From CAZXIC01 sp964640195 (GTDB lineage Archaea; Iainarchaeota; Iainarchaeia; Iainarchaeales; GCA-2688035): DNA of 10,498 nt. Both the position numbers and the translations under genes were made by a program. Below the pieces are notes generated by a model. That model did not search any database and was not told where the DNA came from. It worked only from the letters and a program-made list of their open reading frames with translations. This document shows, in pieces, positions 6,344-10,498 of the stretch. The DNA lies in the NCBI GenBank assembly GCA_964640195.1, contig CAZXIC010000027.1, positions 1 through 10,498 on the forward strand, given 5' to 3'. The stretch's first letter is position 1; every line of letters starts with the position of its first letter.

Positions 6344-7088
6344 ACTGATTCTCTGCTTGCTCTGTTTGCTTTTTTTCCCATTTTTTTCTGATTGAGGTAA
6401 TTATCGCTTTTACCATATCCCAATCTACTTCGTCTGTAATGTCTACTGTGTGTTTTTCGTTTTCCGCAGTAATATGTAGGGGGAAATGTGCCCCTTTGAG
6501 TTCGGGCTGCTCTGGTTCCTTTTCGCTTTCATCTGCTTCTACTGCTTTGCTCTCTTCTCCACTATCTACTTTTAGTTCGTCTATCAAAGACGGCACTTCT
6601 TCAAGGTTCGTTGTGATAACGTGCTGTGCTGCTCTGGTTGCCTTCATTTGCACATTGTATTCTCTGTTTAAAACTGCTTTGAGCAACTTTTTTTCAGGCA
6701 AGTTGCTTCCATAGGTTTTATAGAGTTTTTTGAACAACGGAATTTGTAGTATTGCTGTCGCTTTTGCTTTTTCAGGGTCTTCGTCTGGTAGGGGATGAAC
6801 TATGCTCTTGCCAAGTTCGGTAATCTTGAATTCTCCGTTGCCTTCTATTAGCCCGTAGCGTTTAGCGCCTGTTATCCGCATAGCAAGCGCTCCTCCCTTT
6901 ACATTAAGTGCCTCTGAAAGAGTTCCTTTATCTTTGATGAAACCGCCGTGTTCCATTACTGCTTTTGCCACATCTACTGCTGCATTTATGGTTATTGTTG
7001 GAAACTCAAGCGTTCGCCCACGAGGGCTGGACACTTTAGTTTCACTTTTGGTATTTCCCATTTCTTGAACTACTTTTTCTTCTGCCAT
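6342..7088 (-). CDS. Orphan winged-helix-like protein with acidic linker
   Basis: A 248-residue soluble protein of no recognised family. After a polar N-terminus (1-28), residues about 35-98 look like a winged helix: AVDVAKAVMEHGG, a recognition-helix-like LSEALNVKGGALAMRI, then YGLIEGNGEFKITELGKSIVHP, a typical wing and end. A helical stretch follows (105-172), then an acidic linker (about 175-198) and a C-terminal beta-hairpin plus helix (200-240) ending in a Lys/Glu/Gln tail. Regulation or DNA binding is plausible but inferred. GGAGGTG lies six bases before the ATG at 7088, which decides this start over an in-frame GTG at 7097. A TATA-like box at 7136-7144 predicts a leader of about 27 bases. 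That leader is complementary to the loop of the hairpin at the gene's 3' side. Confidence 0.75.
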   Translation of the reverse strand: MAEEKVVQEMGNTKSETKVSSPRGRTLEFPTITINAAVDVAKAVMEHGGFIKDKGTLSEALNVKGGALAMRITGAKRYGLIEGNGEFKITELGKSIVHPLPDEDPEKAKATAILQIPLFKKLYKTYGSNLPEKKLLKAVLNREYNVQMKATRAAQHVITTNLEEVPSLIDELKVDSGEESKAVEADESEKEPEQPELKGAHFPLHITAENEKHTVDITDEVDWDMVKAIITSIRKKWEKKQTEQAENQ

Positions 7089-7093
7089 AATTG

Positions 7094-7144
7094 GCACCTC
7101 CGTGAGTTGAATGTAGTATTCTGGGCTACAACAATCTTAAATAC
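7094..7144 (-). promoter_or_regulatory. Promoter, leader and Shine-Dalgarno of the winged-helix gene
   Basis: On the minus strand GTATTTAAG (7144-7136) is a good TATA box, putting transcription start near 7115. ACTCACGGAGGTGC (7107-7094) holds the Shine-Dalgarno. This 14-mer recurs with one change inside the 3' hairpin (6291-6304). GATTGTTG, which is an arm of that hairpin, recurs near 7129-7136 at almost the same distance, so the hairpin looks like a diverged copy of this leader. Confidence 0.5.
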
Positions 7145-7311
7145 TTTTGCATTCCTCAAAAAAAGCCCCTACACTCTTAAAAGCCCGAAAATTTGTCCAA
7201 AAACACAGGGTTAAGCTTTTTGTCAATAAGTTTAGATAGATAAGAATATGCAATATTGTGCGATACCCCTTGTCTTCATACTGGTATACTGCTGGTTAGT
7301 GTTGGATATTT
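7145..7311. other. Gap between the winged-helix gene and the transposase
   Basis: No gene is seen. The left end of the transposon should lie here, but no convincing terminal inverted repeat or target duplication is visible. TGCAATAT (7249-7256) is inverted at 8479-8486, which is too short to be decisive. A TATA-like ATATTTTTAA lies just outside the transposase stop and would read antisense into it. Confidence 0.3.
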
Positions 7312-8439
7312 TTAACTGCACACAATCAGCCCTTTCCATCTGTTGCCGTTTAGCCCTGCCTCAATCCCCGCTTTCTCCGCAGGTGTTTTCCCGTTCAAGC
7401 CCTGATGCGGGCGCAGGAAGTTGTAGTAATTCTTCCAATCCCGCATCTGCTTTCCTGCTTGCCCGTTGAAGCCCCGCATTACTTTTAGGCGTTCCTTCTG
7501 CGAGTTGTGCAGCCTCTCTACTCTCTGGTTCTTGAGGAAACCGACGCTGCGTTCGTGCCTGACAGGCTCTTGCCCTGAATTGAATGTTTCCCTGATTGCG
7601 TCGTGGTAAGAGAACAGCCCATCTGTTGTTATCTGCTTCGGGTGCAGCAGGTATCTGTCCTTCACCTGCCTGAAGTGCTGCTTCGCATCTTTCTTTCCCC
7701 TGCTCTCCGTAACAGTTGAGGCAAGCAAAAATCTGCTCTTTCTGTCCAGCGTGTTCCAGCAGTATTTGGTTGCGCCGTTTTCCTTGATGAAAGTTTCATC
7801 AGTATGCAGGCGCGAGCAGCCCTTTGGCTGCAAGCCCTTAACCTGCTTGTCAATCGCTTCCATAAAAACCGAGATGTAGCTCCTGACGGTTTCGTGCGAG
7901 ATTCTCTGCCCGTAAAACTGCTGAAGTGTGTCCTTGATTTTCCTCAAGCTCAATCCCTTGAAAAACAAATCCAAGCAAAGCGTTGCCATTTCGGGCGTTA
8001 CCTTGATGCCCTGAAACTCCTTGTCCGCAACAAAGTAGCGCCTGCAATCCTTGCAGTAGAAGCGTTGGCGCTGAACGCCCTTGTTCTTTCTCACGCCCCG
8101 CTTGATAACCTTTTGCGAGGAGCAGTAAAAGCAGGTAGGTATTATCTTGTCAGCACCCTTGAACAAGCCCTGCTTTTGCAGGTAGCCTTTCAGCTCAAGC
8201 CAATACTTTACTGCGAGAATGTGCTTGCAGTCCAAGTGCCTTTTTTGGTAATCTGGGCAGGTGCAAACCCACTTGTCGTAGTTCTCAATAACCTTGTATT
8301 TCCTGCCCTGCGTGAACTGCGAGGGCATCAGGAAAACATTGTCCAAAGCCATCTGTGGCTTTGCGCCCTGCTCAATCAGGAGCCTGCCCCTCTGCTCCCT
8401 TGAAAGGGAGTAAAAATCCTGCTTTGTTTCTTCTTCCAT
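7312..8439 (-). CDS. IS6-like DDE transposase with SWIM and zinc-ribbon domains
   Basis: A 375-residue, apparently intact transposase. A SWIM-type zinc finger lies at 59-73 (C59xC61, C71xH73) and a zinc ribbon at 103-132 (C103, C106, C129, C132). A helix-turn-helix-like region (about 145-190, SLRKIKDTL and ISHETVRSYI) comes before the RNase H-like DDE core with D214 (HTDETF), D273 (TTDGLF) and E309 (NQRVERLHNSQKERLKVMRGF). The last segment is close to the IS6/IS240 pattern, and RPHQGLNGKTPAEKAG ends the core. It is longer than typical IS6 transposases (about 230 residues) because of the SWIM module. The start is supported by GGTGG on the minus strand (8447-8451) and by a TATATAT box at 8476-8482. 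It is divergent from an AbrB-type gene, with a 22-bp site between the TATA box and its start. Confidence 0.93.
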   Translation of the reverse strand: MEEETKQDFYSLSREQRGRLLIEQGAKPQMALDNVFLMPSQFTQGRKYKVIENYDKWVCTCPDYQKRHLDCKHILAVKYWLELKGYLQKQGLFKGADKIIPTCFYCSSQKVIKRGVRKNKGVQRQRFYCKDCRRYFVADKEFQGIKVTPEMATLCLDLFFKGLSLRKIKDTLQQFYGQRISHETVRSYISVFMEAIDKQVKGLQPKGCSRLHTDETFIKENGATKYCWNTLDRKSRFLLASTVTESRGKKDAKQHFRQVKDRYLLHPKQITTDGLFSYHDAIRETFNSGQEPVRHERSVGFLKNQRVERLHNSQKERLKVMRGFNGQAGKQMRDWKNYYNFLRPHQGLNGKTPAEKAGIEAGLNGNRWKGLIVCS

Positions 8440-8453
8440 TTTTCAAACCACCT

Positions 8454-8475
8454 TGTTATTACTATTGTTATAACA
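8454..8475. promoter_or_regulatory. Operator copy 1, over the transposase transcription start
   Basis: A 22-bp near-palindrome beginning TGTTATTACTAT and ending GTTATAACA. It lies just downstream of the transposase TATA box (8476-8482 on the minus strand), where a bound repressor would block initiation. It differs from copy 2 at a single base. The likely ligand is the AbrB-type protein encoded next door. Confidence 0.6.
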
Positions 8476-8493
8476 TATATATTGCACCGAAAG

Positions 8494-8502
8494 GTATTTA
8501 AA
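8494..8502 (+). promoter_or_regulatory. TATA box of the AbrB-type gene
   Basis: GTATTTAAA lies about 27-30 bases before the ATG at 8527, so the message should be leaderless. Operator copy 2 occupies the space between box and start. Confidence 0.55.
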
Positions 8503-8524
8503 TGTTATTACTATAGTTATAACA
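8503..8524. promoter_or_regulatory. Operator copy 2, over the AbrB-type gene start
   Basis: The second copy of the 22-bp near-palindrome (TGTTATTACTAT then AGTTATAACA), in the same orientation as copy 1 and offset by 49 bp. It ends two bases before the AbrB-type ATG, an ideal place for autorepression. Confidence 0.6.
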
Positions 8525-8526
8525 GT

Positions 8527-8670
8527 ATGGAAGCGAAAATTAGGCGAATTGGCAACAGCTTGGGGATACTGCTCCCGAAAGACACGCTGAAGCTCGTTGG
8601 CTTGAAGGAAGGCGACACAATCAAGTTAAGCCCAAAAAGCAAGCAGATAGACTTAGTTTTGAAAAAGTAG
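8527..8670 (+). CDS. AbrB/MazE (SpoVT-AbrB) family DNA-binding protein
   Basis: A 47-residue swapped-hairpin DNA-binding domain with nothing else attached. MEAKIRRIGNSLGILLPKD, LVGLKEGDTIKL and the final beta strand IDLVLKK are the classic pattern of this family, whose members bind DNA as dimers and act as transition-state regulators or antitoxins. No toxin gene accompanies it: the downstream neighbour is convergent and starts elsewhere. The divergent transposase and the twin operators point to a role in repressing itself and the transposase. I use ATG 8527 instead of the upstream TTG at 8482, because the extra 15 residues would be translated from the promoter and operator. Confidence 0.88.
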   Translation: MEAKIRRIGNSLGILLPKDTLKLVGLKEGDTIKLSPKSKQIDLVLKK

Positions 8671-8684
8671 CTACTTCTTCGTGT

Positions 8685-8978
8685 TTAGTTCTGGTTTAAT
8701 TTATCTTCAATAGTTTTGAAATTGAGAAAAATTGCAGTAAAAAAATTTTGAATTATGAAAAGAATGAGAATCACAAAAAAGATAAGGGCAAAGTTTTTTG
8801 CTAATTCTAAAAGGTTGAAGGATTCAAAAAGAGAATTTATGTCTGATGGAATTCCATTCGCCAAAAACCAACTTATTAGGAAATCACCTATTAGTGAACC
8901 GTATCCTATCTTACGCCCAAATTGGCATACTGAATCCCCTACAATTTCTCTCACTCCTTTCAGTTTAACTTCTGGCAT
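8685..8978 (-). CDS. Small membrane protein, second gene of a pair
   Basis: A 97-residue protein of unknown function. Residues 1-25 are polar and basic; a weak hydrophobic segment (about 26-41) and one strong transmembrane helix (63-85) follow, then a polar end (KTIEDKLNQN). Its ATG (8976-8978) follows directly on the TAA of the upstream gene, and GGGTGG within the end of that gene serves as ribosome binding site, so the two are translationally coupled. It converges on the AbrB-type gene with only 14 bases between their stops. The AT-rich composition differs from the backbone genes and fits an acquired region. Confidence 0.65.
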   Translation of the reverse strand: MPEVKLKGVREIVGDSVCQFGRKIGYGSLIGDFLISWFLANGIPSDINSLFESFNLLELAKNFALIFFVILILFIIQNFFTAIFLNFKTIEDKLNQN

Positions 8979-9245
8979 TTATCCACCCAAATAGTTGGCT
9001 GCAACAATGGTTGCACCTCCCAAGGTAGCCAATAGTAACCCAATGCCAAATGCAACAATATTGTTTGGGATTCCAAGAAAATTCAATAGTGGGAGAAAGG
9101 GAACATAGCTAATGACTTCAAACCCAAGCAGGATAAAGAAAGCACTAAGGCTTAGGATAAGCCCTGCCACGAAAGGCAGGATAGCACTACCTACACCCAT
9201 CAATACCCTGATTAGTCTATTCTCCCTTATATTACTTTCCATCAT
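8979..9245 (-). CDS. Small hydrophobic membrane protein, first gene of a pair
   Basis: An 88-residue protein with two long hydrophobic segments (about 13-40 and 63-84) separated by a Pro/Leu-rich stretch (YVPFLPLLNFLGIP); glycine-rich helices. GGGGGTG lies about seven bases before the two adjacent ATG codons (9240-9245). The following gene starts immediately after its stop. Small paired membrane proteins of this kind occur in mobile regions and in secreted-peptide or phage-like systems, but no specific role can be assigned. Confidence 0.65.
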   Translation of the reverse strand: MMESNIRENRLIRVLMGVGSAILPFVAGLILSLSAFFILLGFEVISYVPFLPLLNFLGIPNNIVAFGIGLLLATLGGATIVAANYLGG

Positions 9246-9294
9246 GTATTTTCACCCCCTTTTTCCTTGATAAGTGCCGACTTGACAGTTTCAT
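9232..9294 (-). CDS. Possible 20-codon leader ORF before the membrane pair
   Basis: ATG (9292-9294) is preceded by a good Shine-Dalgarno, GAGGTG, five bases upstream. The frame gives a short basic peptide (MKLSSRHLSRKKG then VKIHDGK) ending at TAA 9232-9234, overlapping the start of the membrane protein at 9245 in another frame. It could be a coupling leader peptide. It is too short to be certain. Confidence 0.35.
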   Translation of the reverse strand: MKLSSRHLSRKKGVKIHDGK

Positions 9295-9328
9295 AAAATC
9301 ACCTCAAAAGTGCCGAGTTTCTGACAGT
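9272..9328. repeat. Tandem repeat in the leader of the membrane pair
   Basis: AAGTGCCGA occurs at 9272-9280 and again at 9308-9316, followed each time by a (T/C)TGACAGT (9282-9290 region and 9321-9328). The two units are thus offset by 36-38 bp. They sit downstream of the minus-strand TATA box and next to the start of the second Lrp-like gene, so a pair of regulator sites is likely. An inverted TGTCAAGTCGG also occurs at 6175-6185. Confidence 0.4.
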
Positions 9329-9341
9329 GCCCCAATTTCAT

Positions 9342-9360
9342 CAGTTATTTTTTTAATACT
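9342..9360. promoter_or_regulatory. Shared bidirectional TATA region
   Basis: The run TTATTTTTTTAATACT can act as TATA box in both directions: plus strand for the Lrp-like gene (predicted start near 9380, ATG 9392) and minus strand for the membrane pair (predicted start near 9325). Divergent transcription from one AT-rich core next to a regulator gene suggests common control. Confidence 0.45.
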
Positions 9361-9391
9361 GTCCCAATAGACATAATTTTATGGTTTTTTT

Positions 9392-9928
9392 ATGGCAAAC
9401 CAGATGAAGGTAACCGACAAGGTTAGGGTAAGTGTTTTGGAGGCTTTGCTTAAGCCGAACAGCGTTCAGCCAAACATCAGGCAGATAAAGCGCAGGACAG
9501 GCTATCACAAGGCAACAATCAAGAGCAGCATTGATTTCCTGCAGAGGGAAGGCGTCCTGCAGGGCTTTGGCCCAAAGGTTGACTTCAGGAAACTCGGCTA
9601 CAACCTTGAAGTGCTGACCCTTGGCCAGCTTGACATGAGCGAGCATAAGGCCTTTGAAAAGCTTATTGAGAGGTTTGATAAAGACCCGCATTGCTACTGG
9701 CTCAGCAGCACTATTGGCGGCGGAAACTGGAACATTTTATGCAGGCATATCTACAAGGACATCGAAAGCTATCACGCTGAATACCAGAAGAATTACCGGT
9801 CAATCCCGGGCTTTTATGATTTGATGAAGGACACGCAGAGTTTCTTTTCCGTTGAACCAATTTTCAAGAATGTGAGCAGGACAAAATCAATGATTGAACT
9901 GATTAAAAAGGACAGGGCGCTTGATTAA
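9392..9928 (+). CDS. Lrp/AsnC-like transcriptional regulator
   Basis: A 178-residue protein with an N-terminal winged helix-turn-helix (about 10-60: VRVSVLEALL, IRQIKRRTGYHKATIKSSIDFLQREGVLQGF) and a RAM-like ferredoxin domain (about 73-150). In the second domain GGGNWNILCRHIYKD takes the place of the usual GxYD ligand turn. It is a divergent member, slightly longer than typical Lrp (about 150 residues), with a basic C-terminal tail. It is clearly not a close copy of the regulator at 2907. The ATG at 9392 fits the TATA core at 9347-9360 with a leader of about ten bases. It stops 15 bases before the NFACT-R gene and is probably co-transcribed with it. Confidence 0.8.
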   Translation: MANQMKVTDKVRVSVLEALLKPNSVQPNIRQIKRRTGYHKATIKSSIDFLQREGVLQGFGPKVDFRKLGYNLEVLTLGQLDMSEHKAFEKLIERFDKDPHCYWLSSTIGGGNWNILCRHIYKDIESYHAEYQKNYRSIPGFYDLMKDTQSFFSVEPIFKNVSRTKSMIELIKKDRALD

Positions 9929-9943
9929 GAGTTGGAGATTGCA

Positions 9944-10498
9944 ATGGAAATTGAACTGGATTTGAGGAAGAGCCTGGAGGAAAATGCAGCAGGCTACTTT
10001 GGGAAGAGCAAGAAAGCAAAGCAAAAGCTGCAGGGCCTGTTTAAAGCCATACAGGCAACAGAGGAAAAGGCAAGGAAAGCGGAAGCGAAGAAGCCGGAGG
10101 AAAAGCAGCTTGCCGAAAAGAGAAAGCCGCAATGGTTTCGGGAATTCCACTGGTTCAAATCAAGCGACGGCTTTCTTGTAATAGGCGGGAGGAGCGCAAA
10201 AAGCAATGAAACGATTGTGAAGCGCCACATGGAAAAGAATGACATGTTCCTGCATGCAGACATCCAGGGAGGTGCAGCCTGTGTTGTAAAATCTGCAGGG
10301 AAAGAAATCCCGGTGAGCGCATTGGGGGAGGCAGCGCAGTTTGCAGCAGCCCTGAGCCGGGCATGGCAGCAGGGACTCAGCGCGGTTGACGTTTACGCGG
10401 TCAAGCCAGAGCAGGTTTCAAAGAGCGCCCCAAGCGGCACTTCCCTTGCAACAGGCAGCTTCATGATTTACGGCAAGAGGCAGTGGTTCAGGAAAACG
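9944..10498 (+). CDS. NFACT-R (DUF814) RNA-binding protein lacking the NFACT N-terminal part, 3' truncated by window end
   Basis: The 185 visible codons run off the right edge. A lysine/glutamate-rich coiled-coil (about 1-65) is followed by the NFACT-R domain. WFKSSDGFLVIGGR, KRHMEKNDMFLHADI, AAQFAAALSRAW, VYAVKPEQVSK, APSGT and GSFMIYGKRQWFR are the family signature of archaeal Rqc2/Tae2/RqcH relatives, which bind tRNA and stalled 50S subunits in ribosome quality control. Full-length archaeal NFACT proteins carry an FbpA-like NFACT-N domain and HhH region before this part. Here an in-frame stop (TAA 9926-9928) and a GGAG six bases before ATG 9944 show that the gene starts at the coiled-coil. 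It is either a natural stand-alone NFACT-R or one half of a split gene. Confidence 0.9.
   Translation, partial: MEIELDLRKSLEENAAGYFGKSKKAKQKLQGLFKAIQATEEKARKAEAKKPEEKQLAEKRKPQWFREFHWFKSSDGFLVIGGRSAKSNETIVKRHMEKNDMFLHADIQGGAACVVKSAGKEIPVSALGEAAQFAAALSRAWQQGLSAVDVYAVKPEQVSKSAPSGTSLATGSFMIYGKRQWFRKT

Noticed and set aside
6255..6350. Box C/D guide RNA
   Set aside because: A loose GATGATT and a CTGA flank the hairpin, but the C box is imperfect, they are about 85 bases apart, and no internal C'/D' boxes fit.
7804..8403. 199-codon plus-strand frame antisense to the transposase
   Set aside because: It mirrors the transposase codons and lacks its own start signals; the minus-strand frame has clear zinc-finger and DDE motifs.
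7249..8486. TGCAATAT/ATATTGCA as terminal inverted repeats of the transposon
   Set aside because: Only 8 bp, AT-rich, without flanking target duplication, and the right copy lies between the two operators, splitting the regulatory region.
8527..8670. Complete toxin-antitoxin pair with the AbrB-type gene as antitoxin
   Set aside because: No PIN, MazF or RelE-like toxin adjoins it; the next frame is convergent and encodes a membrane protein.

Overview
This window is archaeal chromosome. The support comes from an archaeal replication factor C small subunit start, an archaeal-type topoisomerase IA with two C-terminal zinc modules, an archaeal/eukaryotic-type methylthiotransferase (e-MtaB), two Lrp/AsnC-like regulators and an archaeal NFACT RNA-binding domain. 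TATA-like boxes lie about 25-40 bases before several starts, and some genes look leaderless or nearly so. Compact spacing, GTG/TTG starts and many short membrane or orphan genes would suit a DPANN-type lineage, but the lineage is inference.

Left part (1-5949): a fragment of rfcS on the minus strand diverges from a run of plus-strand genes. In order these are a four-helix membrane protein (175-654), the tRNA-modifying radical SAM enzyme e-MtaB (688-1938), a polytopic membrane protein whose promoter lies inside the end of e-MtaB (1973-2770), an Lrp-like regulator (2907-3380), a small membrane-anchored cysteine protein whose frame continues past an in-frame amber codon (3390-3578, continuing to 3794), and topA (3907-5949).

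Middle part (5950-9300): this looks accessory. A hairpin with an 11-bp perfect stem follows topA. A winged-helix-like orphan protein (6342-7088, minus) follows, with a 72-nt hairpin at its 3' side. The loop of that hairpin, read on the plus strand, is complementary to the gene's own Shine-Dalgarno region, so it may encode an antisense small RNA. Next is an IS6-like DDE transposase with SWIM and zinc-ribbon domains (minus). It is divergent from a 47-residue AbrB/MazE-type regulator, and two near-identical 22-bp sites lie just downstream of the two promoters. A minus-strand pair of tiny membrane proteins (8685-9245) closes the region, with a possible 20-codon leader ORF and a tandem repeat in its leader.

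Right part (9300-10498): a promoter region shared with the membrane pair drives a second Lrp-like regulator (9392-9928). This is closely followed by a gene that begins directly at the NFACT-R domain, without the usual NFACT N-terminal part, and runs off the window.

The backbone genes concern replication (RFC, topoisomerase), tRNA modification and ribosome-associated quality control. The most unusual material is the hairpin/SD complementarity at 6265-6336 versus 7094-7107, the twin operators of the transposase-AbrB pair, and the amber-interrupted cysteine protein. No tRNA, rRNA or CRISPR array was seen.
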